Counted from the first letter of the stretch, positions 1 through 6,787 are shown. The stretch: 13,977 nt of DNA from an uncultured Bacteroidales bacterium (GCA_937877465.1 CALFIT010000240.1:1-13977), one strand, 5' to 3'. The notes: generated from the letters alone by a model not told the origin. Translations and numbers: made by a program.

Positions 1-2
1 AA

Positions 3-620
3 CAAGCCACCTCTTTTGAGCGCTATGCCAAAGTGCTGGAGCAATTGGGCTTCCCGACGAAACCGCAGTTCACCAAACTCGACTATTCCTGTTTTTGCGA
101 AACGCAAAAAGCGACAGAGGAGAATTGGATTGGCATTGCGCCTTTCGCCAAGCACGAGGCCAAGGTCTATCCAATGACAAAAATGGAGCAAGTCATCAGG
201 ACCTTGAACGAAAGGGAGAACACCACCATTTTCCTTTTTGGCGGCGGTGAAGAAGAAAGACGGCAGATTGCGGAGCTTTGCGCCAAATACCCAAACGTAC
301 AACCCGCCAAAAGTCAGCATGGTTTGAAAGGCGAACTTGCCCTAATGGGCCAATTGGACGTGATGCTCTCGATGGATTCGGCCAACATGCATTTGGCCTC
401 GCTCGTCGGGACGCCCGTCGTTTCCATCTGGGGTGGCACGCATCCTTATGCCGGCTTCATGGGCTGGAAGCAAAAAACAAGCGACTGCGTGCAGCTGGAT
501 TTGCCATGCCGTCCCTGCTCTGTGTACGGCAACAAGCCCTGCATGCGCGGCGACTACGCCTGTATGAACGGCATCGCGCCGGAGCAAGTCATCGAAAAGC
601 TAAGCCCTTATTTGAGATGA
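3..620 (+). CDS. Glycosyltransferase family 9 (heptosyltransferase-like), 5' truncated by window edge
   Basis: The reading frame is open to the first base of the window, so the true start lies upstream; 205 residues are visible and the GTG/ATG codons inside are not the start. The visible part fits the C-terminal nucleotide-sugar-binding Rossmann domain of GT9 enzymes: a WIGIAPFA strand, then a FLFGGGEEE turn, LDVMLSMDSANMHLASLVGTP and VVSIWGGTHP. The MDSANMHLA segment matches the D-S/T-G/A-x-x-H-LA signature of ADP-heptose:LPS heptosyltransferases. Several cysteines cluster near the end (LPCRPC, KPC, YAC), as is common in Bacteroidota members. Family members add heptose or another sugar to lipid A-core or surface glycans at the inner face of the cytoplasmic membrane; the actual donor and acceptor cannot be read from this fragment. 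Its TGA overlaps the ATG of ubiE, implying translational coupling. Confidence 0.88.
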   Translation, partial: QATSFERYAKVLEQLGFPTKPQFTKLDYSCFCETQKATEENWIGIAPFAKHEAKVYPMTKMEQVIRTLNERENTTIFLFGGGEEERRQIAELCAKYPNVQPAKSQHGLKGELALMGQLDVMLSMDSANMHLASLVGTPVVSIWGGTHPYAGFMGWKQKTSDCVQLDLPCRPCSVYGNKPCMRGDYACMNGIAPEQVIEKLSPYLR

Positions 621-1315
621 GTGCCTCTCCCATCGCGGCCATGTTCGACCGCATCTCGCCCCATTACGACCGGCTCAACCACGGGCTTTCGCTCAACATC
701 GACAAGCTGTGGCGGCGCAAGACGGCCCGACTCGTTGCGAAAAGCCAGCCCCAAACCATCCTCGACCTCGCCACTGGCACGGCAGACTTGGCCATCGCCT
801 TGGCACGGCACAACCCACAAGCCCACATCACAGGCGTGGATTTCTCAGAAAAGATGCTTGCCATTGGAAGAGCGAAAGTAAAGAAGCAACACCTTGAAAA
901 CCAGATAGAACTGTTGCAAGGCGACGCTGCTTCCTTGCCTTTCGGCGACGACAGTTTCGATGCCATCACTTGTGCCTTCGGCGTGCGCAACTTCGAGCTT
1001 TTGGACAAAGGCCTTTCGGAAATCGGTCGGGTCTTGAAACCCGATGGACAAGCCTTCATCTTGGAATTCTCGATGCCCAAGAAGTTCCCTGTCAAGCAAC
1101 TTTACAGCTTCTATTTCAGGCACATCCTGCCGAAAATCGGGAAATGGGTCTCAAAAGAAGGCGGTGCCTACGCCTACCTGCCCAAGTCTGTGGAACATTT
1201 CCCGAAGCCAGATGATTTCATGCATTTGTTGGCCGAGAACGATTTGGGGAACGTCAAGGTCCGAAGCCTCGCTTTCGGCATCGCCATGCTATACTCCGCC
1301 GTCAAAATCCATTGA
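617..1315 (+). CDS. ubiE: Demethylmenaquinone / ubiquinone methyltransferase UbiE (MenG)
   Basis: This is a 232-residue class I SAM-dependent methyltransferase, the normal family length. The chosen ATG overlaps the upstream TGA (ATGA); the frame is open further upstream, but family proteins begin just before the FDRISPHYDRLNHGLSL block seen at residues 10-26. SAM-binding motif I is LDLATGTADLA (49-59), motif II GVDFSEKM (73-80), and GDAASLPF (102-109) precedes DSFDAITCAFGVRN (112-125), the UbiE signature; RVLKPDG is at 138-144. In Bacteroidota, which use menaquinone, the expected reaction is C-methylation of demethylmenaquinone, the last step of menaquinone synthesis. The next gene is porT; ubiE-porT adjacency is, as I recall, found in other Bacteroidota. 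Confidence 0.95.
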   Translation: MSASPIAAMFDRISPHYDRLNHGLSLNIDKLWRRKTARLVAKSQPQTILDLATGTADLAIALARHNPQAHITGVDFSEKMLAIGRAKVKKQHLENQIELLQGDAASLPFGDDSFDAITCAFGVRNFELLDKGLSEIGRVLKPDGQAFILEFSMPKKFPVKQLYSFYFRHILPKIGKWVSKEGGAYAYLPKSVEHFPKPDDFMHLLAENDLGNVKVRSLAFGIAMLYSAVKIH

Positions 1316-1330
1316 TATTCCATTTTTTCC

Positions 1331-1339
1331 TATTTTTGC
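1331..1339 (+). promoter_or_regulatory. Bacteroidota -7 promoter box upstream of porT
   Basis: TATTTTTGC fits TAnnTTTGC and lies 41-49 bases before the first candidate porT ATG. The nearest TTG (1312-1314) is only 16 bases upstream, so the -33 element is poor. It starts just after the ubiE stop, so porT probably has its own transcript. Confidence 0.55.
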
Positions 1340-1379
1340 AGCCCGATTCCCGCAATAAAAGCGGACGAACCTCGTTTTA

Positions 1380-2204
1380 ATGACAATCAAAATTTTGCGT
1401 AACTTGAAAAAAGCAATGAAAATATTGGCTATCGCACTCATGCTCAGCGTTATAGTCGTTCCAGCACAAGCCCAAAGAAGGGCCGTCAGATATTTGGCCA
1501 ACTACGAGAACGAGCCGTATCATTTCGGTTTCCTGTTGGCTTTCAACCAGATGAGCTATACCGTCAAGACCACGGAAGACTACCAGAACATGCCTTTGGC
1601 CGCCGATGCCTGGCCCAGCGGGCCTTACAGCGTTTCGACCACCCAAAACCTTTACGTCTACAACGTGGAGACACAGCAGACGCCCGGCTTCACTGTGGGC
1701 ATCATCGGGAGCAAACGCCTCGGCCGGTATTTCGACCTGCGACTCATCCCCTCGCTGAGTTTCAGCGAGCGCAAGCTGCGCTACGACATCGCCATCAAGG
1801 GCAAGGACGGCAGCATCGACATGAAATCCATGACCAAATCGATAGGCACGACCTTCGTGGAGTTTCCGCTCAACGTCAAATACCGCTCGAAACGCTACAA
1901 CAACATAGGCGCCTACGTCATGGGCGGCATCAACCCTAAGCTCGACCTCGCGTCGCAAAAGGACAACAAGGAAACGGGAGCCGACGGCCAGGAGTTCATC
2001 AACAACTTGGTCACCAAGCGTTTCGACGTGGCGGGCGAGCTCGGTGCCGGTTTCGACTTCTACAACCAATGGTTCAAGATGGGTGTCGAGGTCAAGATGA
2101 GCTACGGCATCCTCGACATCGTGAAGAGCGAGGCCTTCATCTACACCGCCCCCATCGACCAGTTGCGCAACAAACTATTCCAAGTGTCGCTGATATTCGA
2201 ATAG
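1380..2204 (+). CDS. porT: PorT-family outer-membrane beta-barrel protein (type IX secretion)
   Basis: A 274-residue exported protein. A hydrophobic stretch (ILAIALMLSVIVV) ends in AQAQ, a typical Sec signal peptide cleaved after residue 31. An alternative ATG at 1416 (residue 13) would leave a compact 19-residue signal and is preceded by an A-rich stretch, which favours initiation in Bacteroidota; either start is possible. The mature part alternates polar and hydrophobic residues with Gly/aromatic turns (HFGFLLAFNQMSY, FTVGIIGSKRL, FVEFPLNVKYRS, YVMGGINPKLDL, ELGAGFDFY, GVEVKMSYGI) and ends LFQVSLIFE, a beta-barrel terminal strand. This matches the PorT / OMP_b-brl_2 family. PorT is required for T9SS function in Porphyromonas and gliding flavobacteria. 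The ubiE neighbourhood and a T9SS cargo at 10927-13383 support true PorT rather than a generic barrel. Confidence 0.82.
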   Translation: MTIKILRNLKKAMKILAIALMLSVIVVPAQAQRRAVRYLANYENEPYHFGFLLAFNQMSYTVKTTEDYQNMPLAADAWPSGPYSVSTTQNLYVYNVETQQTPGFTVGIIGSKRLGRYFDLRLIPSLSFSERKLRYDIAIKGKDGSIDMKSMTKSIGTTFVEFPLNVKYRSKRYNNIGAYVMGGINPKLDLASQKDNKETGADGQEFINNLVTKRFDVAGELGAGFDFYNQWFKMGVEVKMSYGILDIVKSEAFIYTAPIDQLRNKLFQVSLIFE

Positions 2205-2272
2205 AACAGCGATTCTATCTTATTAAAAAACAGCATTTTAGAAAAATATACACAAATTTCTCGCGAAAAGCA

Positions 2273-2303
2273 TTGTTGGTACGGAAATTTTGTCTACTTT
2301 TGC
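2273..2303 (+). promoter_or_regulatory. Promoter of tRNA-Glu
   Basis: TTG at 2273-2275, a 19-base spacer, then TACTTTTGC at 2295-2303: a close match to the Bacteroidota housekeeping promoter. The mature tRNA begins 23 bases downstream. The stretch from 2205 to this promoter is AT-rich and holds no gene I can support. Confidence 0.75.
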
Positions 2304-2326
2304 ACCGTCAAAAAACGACACAAACT

Positions 2327-2403
2327 GGTCTCTTCGTCTAGTCTGGTCAGGACGTCAGGTTTTCATCCTGGTAACTCGGGTTCAAATCCCGGAGAGACTA
2401 CCA
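2327..2403 (+). tRNA. tRNA-Glu (anticodon TTC)
   Basis: A complete 77-base cloverleaf with encoded CCA. The acceptor stem GGTCTCT pairs with AGAGACT (a G-U at 1:72, otherwise Watson-Crick). The D stem is GTCT/GGAC with a T-G pair. The anticodon stem TCAGG/CCTGG encloses loop TTTTCAT, giving anticodon TTC at 2362-2364 (reads GAA/GAG). The T stem TCGGG/CCCGG encloses TTCAAAT. The discriminator is A2400, followed by CCA 2401-2403. It has its own promoter and terminator and so forms a single-gene unit. Confidence 0.96.
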
Positions 2404-2406
2404 ACC

Positions 2407-2430
2407 AAGCCCGCCAAAAGGTGGGCTTTT
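2407..2430 (+). terminator. Rho-independent terminator after tRNA-Glu
   Basis: AAGCCCGCC (2407-2415) pairs with GGTGGGCTT (2420-2428) around an AAAA loop, with one G-T pair, and runs into TTTT. It lies 4 bases after the tRNA CCA and 13 bases before the lplA start, so lplA is expressed by read-through or from a start site not seen here. Confidence 0.85.
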
Positions 2431-2443
2431 CTATTATTACACC

Positions 2444-3406
2444 ATGAAGCTACAAGTCGTCATCAGCAACCAATACGACCCTTTCCTCAACCGCGCCGTT
2501 GAGCAATATCTCACTGAAAACCAAGCGGAAGACACCGTCACGATGTACCTCTGGAAAAACCAGCAGACCGTGGTCATCGGCTACAACCAGAACCCTTATT
2601 CCGAATGCAACGTGCAGCTGCTTTTGGACGAGGGCGGCCACCTCATGCGGCGCGGCACAGGCGGCGGCGCGGTCTACCACGACTTGGGCAACATCAACTT
2701 CTCGTTCATCGCCGACAAACGGCTGTATGACGTGAAGAAGCAACTGTCTGTCATCCAAGACGCTTTGCTGGCTTACGGCTTGCAGACCGAGATTTCGGGG
2801 CGCAACGACCTCACCTACCAAGGGCGCAAGTTCTCCGGCAACGCCTTCGCGAAAGGGCTACGCAACCACCTGCACCACGGCACCATCCTCATCAAGACCG
2901 ACGGCGCAATGATGCAACGCTATCTCATCGTCGATAAGGCCAAGCTACTGAAAAACGGCGTGAAGAGCGTGGCCAGCCGTGTCGTCAACCTCAGCGAGGC
3001 CGCACCCGAACTGACCTCCGAAAACATCAAGCAGCCGCTCGTCCGCTCCTTCGAAAAGGTCTATGGCGGCCCAGCCGAGGTCCTGGATTTCGACACCTTG
3101 ATTCATACGCCCGAAGTGCAAGCCATCGCGTCGGAAATCTCGTCCCAAGATTTCCTCTTTGGCCGCTGGGAGCAATTCAAGACCTCCAAAAAAGGCCGAT
3201 TCCTTTGGGGCGGCGTGGAGATAGCCCTCAAAATCGACGAGGCAAAATCCGTCATCACCGAGGCTCAGATTGCCTCCGACTGCCTTGACACTGAGATCGT
3301 TGACCAAGCGGAGAGACTGCTGAGAGGATGCAGCACCAAAACCGCTCCGGTTTTCGACAAAAGCAACGAAATCCTCCAAGACATCATAGATTTGGTTTAC
3401 GGCTGA
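2444..3406 (+). CDS. lplA: Lipoate--protein ligase A
   Basis: A 320-residue enzyme, close to the usual length of LplA. The catalytic N-terminal domain has the lipoyl-AMP motif RRGTGGGAVYHDLGN (69-83), then SGRNDLTYQGRKFSGNA (118-134) with the expected adenylate-contacting lysine at 129, and HHGTILI (144-150). GVKSVASRVVNL (172-183) matches the family's KGVxSVxSRVxNL block. The region after about residue 230 (FGRWEQFKTSKKGRF onward) is the small accessory domain. The enzyme activates free lipoate with ATP and transfers it to lysines of E2 and H proteins of the dehydrogenase and glycine cleavage complexes. The start ATG has no Shine-Dalgarno sequence. No promoter is visible between the tRNA terminator and the start. 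Confidence 0.93.
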   Translation: MKLQVVISNQYDPFLNRAVEQYLTENQAEDTVTMYLWKNQQTVVIGYNQNPYSECNVQLLLDEGGHLMRRGTGGGAVYHDLGNINFSFIADKRLYDVKKQLSVIQDALLAYGLQTEISGRNDLTYQGRKFSGNAFAKGLRNHLHHGTILIKTDGAMMQRYLIVDKAKLLKNGVKSVASRVVNLSEAAPELTSENIKQPLVRSFEKVYGGPAEVLDFDTLIHTPEVQAIASEISSQDFLFGRWEQFKTSKKGRFLWGGVEIALKIDEAKSVITEAQIASDCLDTEIVDQAERLLRGCSTKTAPVFDKSNEILQDIIDLVYG

Positions 3407-3417
3407 ACAAATATTCG

Positions 3418-3426
3418 TATTTTTGC
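3418..3426 (+). promoter_or_regulatory. Putative -7 promoter box upstream of miaB
   Basis: TATTTTTGC fits TAnnTTTGC and is followed by the CAGCCC sequence also seen after other -7 boxes here. The nearest upstream TTG (3392-3394) is 23 bases away, longer than usual. The predicted leader of about 70 bases would contain the AACTGNN heptamer array. Confidence 0.55.
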
Positions 3427-3456
3427 AGCCCAATTCGAGGCTCCATCAAGCCCCAT

Positions 3457-3499
3457 AACTGAACAACTGCAAACTGATAACTGTCAACTGACAACTGAA
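3457..3499 (+). repeat. Heptamer array (AACTGNN x6) ending in the miaB start codon
   Basis: Six consecutive units begin with AACTG: the first is 8 bases (AACTGAAC), the next five exactly 7 (AACTGCA, AACTGAT, AACTGTC, AACTGAC, AACTGAA). The last A of the final unit is the A of the miaB ATG. Positions 1-5 are invariant and 6-7 vary. Four units contain TGA. It would be transcribed as the miaB leader. Confidence 0.9.
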
Positions 3500-4881
3500 T
3501 GAAATACTTCCTTCTCCCCTTGGGCTGCCAAATGAACCTCAGCGACACCGAGCGCGTGCGCACGGTGCTGCGCGGCATGGGCTTCGTCGAGACCGACAAC
3601 GAAGACGATGCCACCATCCTCGGCATCATCGCCTGCTCGGTCAGGCAGAAAGGCATCGACAAGGTGTATGGCCGCATCGAGAAATGGAACGCCATGAAGC
3701 ACCGCCAGAGCGTCATCACCTTCGTGTCGGGCTGCGTGCTGCCCGCCGACCGCCTGCGTTTCCTCAAGCTCTTCGACTTAGTCTTCCCGATGAACGACCT
3801 GCCCAAACTGCCCGACATGATCCGTCAATACGGCATCGTCACCCCCGCCTCGCTGAAATACGGAGAAGAGATTGAGATACAGCCCGTCATCAAGCCCGTC
3901 GCGCCATTGTTCCACAAGGACGACAAGATCAACCCGTCGGCCAACATGGAGCGTTTTTGGTCGATAACGCCGACGCAAACATCTGATTTCGAGGCCTTCA
4001 TCCCCATCCAGAACGGCTGCAACAAGTTCTGCACCTACTGCGCTGTACCCTACACCCGTGGCCGCGAGGTGTCGCGCCCCTCGGAGGAAATCTTGGCCGA
4101 ACTGAAAGGCTTGGTCGAGAAAGGCTACAAGAGCATCACCCTTTTGGGCCAGAACGTCAACTCCTACGGCTTGGACAAGAAAGGCGAAGAGATTGACTTC
4201 ACGGAGCTTTTGCGTCGCATCGGCGAGTTCGGGAAGGACAGCGGCAAGGAGTTTTGGGTGTATTACACCGCGCCGCATCCCCGCGACATGAAAGACGACG
4301 TCATCGAGGTGATGGCACAATACGACTGCCTCGGCAAGCAGATCCACATCCCCATCCAGAGCGGCGACGAGAACATGCTGCAACGCATGAACCGCCACCA
4401 CGACTTGGCCACTTACCGCCACATCATCGAGACCATCCACGAGAAGCTGCCCACCGCCACCATCTTCACCGACATCATCGTGGGCTTCACGCACGAGACC
4501 GAGGAGGAGTTTGAGAACACGCGCAAGGCAATGGAGGAGTTCAAGTACAACATGGCGTTCATCGCGCAATACAGCGTGCGTCCGGGCGCCGTGGCCTCGC
4601 AATGGGAAGACGACGTGCCCAAGGAGGTGAAGCGCGAGCGTTACCACCGCCTTACCGAGGAACTGATGAAACACAGCCTCGTCTACAACCAGAACCTGAT
4701 TGGCACGACGGTGAAGATGCTCGTCGAGAGCCACGACCGCAAGAGCGGCTACCTCACCGGCCACACCGAAGGCAAGATCGTCATCCGCTTCGCCTCCACC
4801 GACAAGAGCCTCATCGGGCAAATCGTGAACGTCAAGGTGACTTCGGCTTCGCCGCTGTCGATTGAGGGGGAGTTGGTTTAG
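3499..4881 (+). CDS. miaB: tRNA-2-methylthio-N6-isopentenyladenosine-37 synthase MiaB
   Basis: A 460-residue methylthiotransferase. The N-terminal domain carries three cysteines for an auxiliary [4Fe-4S] cluster: GCQMN (Cys10, the MiaB-type motif), ACSVR (Cys46) and SGCVLP (Cys79). The radical-SAM domain has CNKFCTYC (Cys174, 178, 181), then YTRGREVSRP, LLGQNVNSYG (215-224) and HIPIQSGDENMLQRMNR. A C-terminal TRAM segment for tRNA binding follows from about residue 390. MiaB converts i6A37 to ms2i6A37 in tRNAs reading UNN codons. The second cysteine motif is unusual: families normally have NTC where this has IAC, and the third motif is GCVLP. The start is fixed by MKYFLLPLGCQMN; there is no Shine-Dalgarno, only the heptamer array. 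The TAG stop lies inside a GTTTAGA heptamer. mtaB follows after 42 bases. Confidence 0.93.
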   Translation: MKYFLLPLGCQMNLSDTERVRTVLRGMGFVETDNEDDATILGIIACSVRQKGIDKVYGRIEKWNAMKHRQSVITFVSGCVLPADRLRFLKLFDLVFPMNDLPKLPDMIRQYGIVTPASLKYGEEIEIQPVIKPVAPLFHKDDKINPSANMERFWSITPTQTSDFEAFIPIQNGCNKFCTYCAVPYTRGREVSRPSEEILAELKGLVEKGYKSITLLGQNVNSYGLDKKGEEIDFTELLRRIGEFGKDSGKEFWVYYTAPHPRDMKDDVIEVMAQYDCLGKQIHIPIQSGDENMLQRMNRHHDLATYRHIIETIHEKLPTATIFTDIIVGFTHETEEEFENTRKAMEEFKYNMAFIAQYSVRPGAVASQWEDDVPKEVKRERYHRLTEELMKHSLVYNQNLIGTTVKMLVESHDRKSGYLTGHTEGKIVIRFASTDKSLIGQIVNVKVTSASPLSIEGELV

Positions 4882-4903
4882 AGTTTAGAATTTAGAGTTT
4901 AGA
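4876..4903 (+). repeat. Heptamer array (NTTTAGA x4) overlapping the miaB stop
   Basis: Four exact 7-base units: GTTTAGA at 4876-4882 and 4883-4889, ATTTAGA at 4890-4896, GTTTAGA at 4897-4903. The miaB stop TAG (4879-4881) is inside the first unit. It fills most of the miaB-mtaB gap. Confidence 0.9.
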
Positions 4904-4923
4904 TGAGGAAATAATAAGAGGTG

Positions 4924-6225
4924 ATGAAGATTGCGTTTAAGACATTGGGTTGCCGCGTCAACCTATATGAAACCGATGCCTTGGCCTCGCGCTTCAAGGC
5001 GGCGGGCTATGCCATCGCCGAAAGCGATGAGGATGCCGATGCCTTCGTCATCAACACCTGCACCGTCACCAACACGAGCGACCAGAAATGTCGCCAAGCC
5101 ATCCGCCAAATCAGGAGGAAACACCCCGAGGCGCTGGTTGTCGTCACGGGCTGCATGGTCAACCACAGGAAAGCGGAACTGCTGCAATCGGGCATTGCCG
5201 ACTATGTCATTGACAATGAACGGAAATCGGCCCTCTTCGACATCGTGGACGAGCATTTCCGCAACGGACACAGCGACCCCGAAGGTTACGACCGCGACCT
5301 GTTCAGCTACCAGCCCGCCTTCGACACCTTCCACACCCGTAGCCTCATCAAGATCCACGACGGCTGCAACAACTTCTGCTCCTACTGCATCATCCCGATG
5401 GTGCGCGGCAGGGCGACAAGCCGTCCCGCCAACGACATCTACAATAACGTGCGCGAAGTGGTCGGCCACGGCTTCAAGGAAGTCGTGCTGACCGGCGTCA
5501 ACATGGGGCGTTACCATTACGAAGACACTAATTTCGAGCGACTTGTGGAGAATATCCTGTCGATCGACGGCGACTTCCGCGTGCGCGTCTCCTCCATCGA
5601 GCCGGACCAGTTCTCAGACCATTTCTTAGCCTTGTTGCAACACGAGAAGTTGGCCCCGCACATGCACATCTGCCTGCAAAGCGGCTCCGACGACACCCTG
5701 CGACGAATGCACCGCTTCTACACCGTCGGCCAGTTCCGCGACATGTGCCAGCGCATCACGGCCGTGCGCCCCGACTTCAACCTCACCACCGACATCATCG
5801 TGGGCTTCCCCGGCGAGACCGAACAGACCTTCAACGAAAGCTGCGACTTCGCCCGCGAAATCGGATTCAGTCACATCCACACCTTCAAATACTCGGTACG
5901 CAACGGCACCAAGGCCGCCACGATGCCCGGCCAAGTACACGAAAGCATCAAGACGGAACGCAGCGAGGTGATGCGGCAAATCTCGTTGGAGAACAAGACC
6001 AAGTATTTCGAGCAGATGAAAGGCAAAATACAGCGGATGCTCATAGAGCGCATCGACGGCAGAGGCATCGCACGAGGCTACGGCGAGCATTACCTCCCCA
6101 TCGAACTGAAAGGCCCCGCCGAGCGCAACACCTTTATTAATATACGCCTCGGCGAGATCATCCATCGCGGCAACGAAGACAAGATGGCGTTTGTGGGAGT
6201 TGAGAGTTTAGAGTTGAGAGTTTAG
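4924..6225 (+). CDS. mtaB: tRNA threonylcarbamoyladenosine-37 methylthiotransferase MtaB
   Basis: A 433-residue paralogue of the preceding gene. The auxiliary-cluster cysteines are in TLGCRVN (Cys10), VINTCTVTN (Cys46, the canonical NTC form) and VTGCMVN (Cys77). The radical-SAM motif CNNFCSYC has Cys148, 152 and 155, followed by PMVRGRATSRP. GCRVN plus NTCTVTN is the MtaB signature rather than MiaB or RimO. It converts t6A37 to ms2t6A37 in tRNAs reading ANN codons, so with MiaB it covers both methylthio modifications at position 37. ATG 4924 is preferred; a GTG directly before it (4921) is in frame but is part of an AAGAGGTG stretch that could act in ribosome binding. The last residues, VESLELRV, and the TAG are encoded by a heptamer array, so the native C-terminus seems replaced or extended. 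Confidence 0.93.
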   Translation: MKIAFKTLGCRVNLYETDALASRFKAAGYAIAESDEDADAFVINTCTVTNTSDQKCRQAIRQIRRKHPEALVVVTGCMVNHRKAELLQSGIADYVIDNERKSALFDIVDEHFRNGHSDPEGYDRDLFSYQPAFDTFHTRSLIKIHDGCNNFCSYCIIPMVRGRATSRPANDIYNNVREVVGHGFKEVVLTGVNMGRYHYEDTNFERLVENILSIDGDFRVRVSSIEPDQFSDHFLALLQHEKLAPHMHICLQSGSDDTLRRMHRFYTVGQFRDMCQRITAVRPDFNLTTDIIVGFPGETEQTFNESCDFAREIGFSHIHTFKYSVRNGTKAATMPGQVHESIKTERSEVMRQISLENKTKYFEQMKGKIQRMLIERIDGRGIARGYGEHYLPIELKGPAERNTFINIRLGEIIHRGNEDKMAFVGVESLELRV

Positions 6226-6233
6226 AGTTGTTC
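6199..6233 (+). repeat. Heptamer array (GTTKAGA) at the 3' end of mtaB
   Basis: Five 7-base units: GTTGAGA (6199), GTTTAGA (6206), GTTGAGA (6213), GTTTAGA (6220) and the degenerate GTTGTTC (6227). The mtaB stop TAG (6223-6225) is in the fourth. The 21 bases at 6195-6215 recur exactly at 6278-6298, on the other side of a palindromic element. Confidence 0.9.
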
Positions 6234-6276
6234 GGTCGACGCTTTGCGTCATTGCGAGGAACGAAGCAATCCAGAT
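6234..6276. repeat. REP-like palindromic element (GTCATTGC...GCAATCC type)
   Basis: GACGC (6238-6242) and GCGTC (6246-6250) form a small hairpin around TTT. This is followed by CATTGCGAGGAACGAAGCAA plus TCC (6250-6272), whose ends ATTGC and GCAAT are inverted. From memory, closely similar GTCATTGCGAG-GAAGCAATC sequences are dispersed in many bacterial genomes. No coding sequence is present. Confidence 0.7.
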
Positions 6277-6281
6277 TGGGA

Positions 6282-6309
6282 GTTGAGAGTTTAGAGTTTA
6301 GAGTTGGGG
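6282..6309 (+). repeat. Second heptamer array after mtaB
   Basis: Units GTTGAGA (6282), GTTTAGA (6289), GTTTAGA (6296) and GTTGGGG (6303), each 7 bases. It is the same family as the array at 6199-6233, from which the palindromic element separates it. The following stretch to 6377 is AT-rich with nothing else recognisable. Confidence 0.88.
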
Positions 6310-6377
6310 ATTTGGCTGTATTGTGTATTGAATATCAGAGTTTTATTTATCGATAAGAAAAAATTTCAAATAATCGG

Positions 6378-6408
6378 TTGGCAATTCACAGAAAAGTTGT
6401 AATTTTGC
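6378..6408 (+). promoter_or_regulatory. Promoter of rpsT
   Basis: TTG at 6378-6380, a 19-base spacer, then TAATTTTGC at 6400-6408, a strong match to the Bacteroidota promoter. The predicted leader is about 40 bases. Confidence 0.8.
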
Positions 6409-6452
6409 AGCCCGAATAAAAAGGAAAGTATAAGCAATAAGGAATAAGAGAT

Positions 6453-6707
6453 ATGGCAAATCACAAAGATGCAATCAAGAGAATCCGTCAGACAGAGAAA
6501 AGACGTTTGCACAATCGTTACTACGCCAAGAACATGCGTAACGAAGTCAAGAAATTCAGGGCTTTGACCGACAAGTCGGCAGCTGAAAGCCAGCTCCCGA
6601 AGCTGTATTCCATCATCGACAAGGTGGCCAAGCGCGGCATCATCCACAAGAACAAAGCCGCCAACCTGAAGTCGAAGCTGACGAAGTTCACGAACAAATT
6701 GGCATAA
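6453..6707 (+). CDS. rpsT: 30S ribosomal protein bS20
   Basis: An 84-residue, highly basic protein beginning MANHKDAIKRIRQTEKRR, the bS20 N-terminal signature, with AAxNLKSKL near the C-terminus (NKAANLKSKLTKF). It binds 16S rRNA in the body of the 30S subunit during early assembly. It is a single-gene unit with its own promoter and terminator. TAAGGA at 6438-6443 lies 9 bases before the ATG and resembles a weak Shine-Dalgarno. Confidence 0.97.
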   Translation: MANHKDAIKRIRQTEKRRLHNRYYAKNMRNEVKKFRALTDKSAAESQLPKLYSIIDKVAKRGIIHKNKAANLKSKLTKFTNKLA

Positions 6708-6734
6708 TTGGAAGTTTTATTCATACATGTTGGT

Positions 6735-6764
6735 GCCTCTTCTATCATTAGGAGAGGCTTTTTT
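6735..6764 (+). terminator. Rho-independent terminator after rpsT
   Basis: GCCTCTTCT (6735-6743) pairs with AGGAGAGGC (6750-6758) through 9 pairs, one of them G-T, around a 6-base loop. TTTTTT (6759-6764) follows. Confidence 0.92.
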
Positions 6765-6787
6765 GGTTGAAGCAACCCGAAAATCCG

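Noticed and set aside
278..616. Upstream in-frame extension of ubiE to 278
   Set aside because: It overlaps the glycosyltransferase gene in another frame and is not UbiE-like. The ATGA overlap at 617 gives the family-typical N-terminus.
2204..2235. Short inverted repeat ATAGAA/TTCTAT around the porT stop as a terminator
   Set aside because: It has only six AT-rich pairs, overlaps the stop codon and is not followed by a proper T-tract.
3457..3499. AACTGNN array considered as a CRISPR or iteron origin
   Set aside because: The units are 7 bases with no spacers, there are no cas or replication genes nearby, and no DnaA boxes were seen.
3778..4821. A 347-codon open frame antisense to miaB
   Set aside because: It mirrors the miaB coding sequence, has no motif and no promoter, and its composition is that of a reverse-complement shadow.
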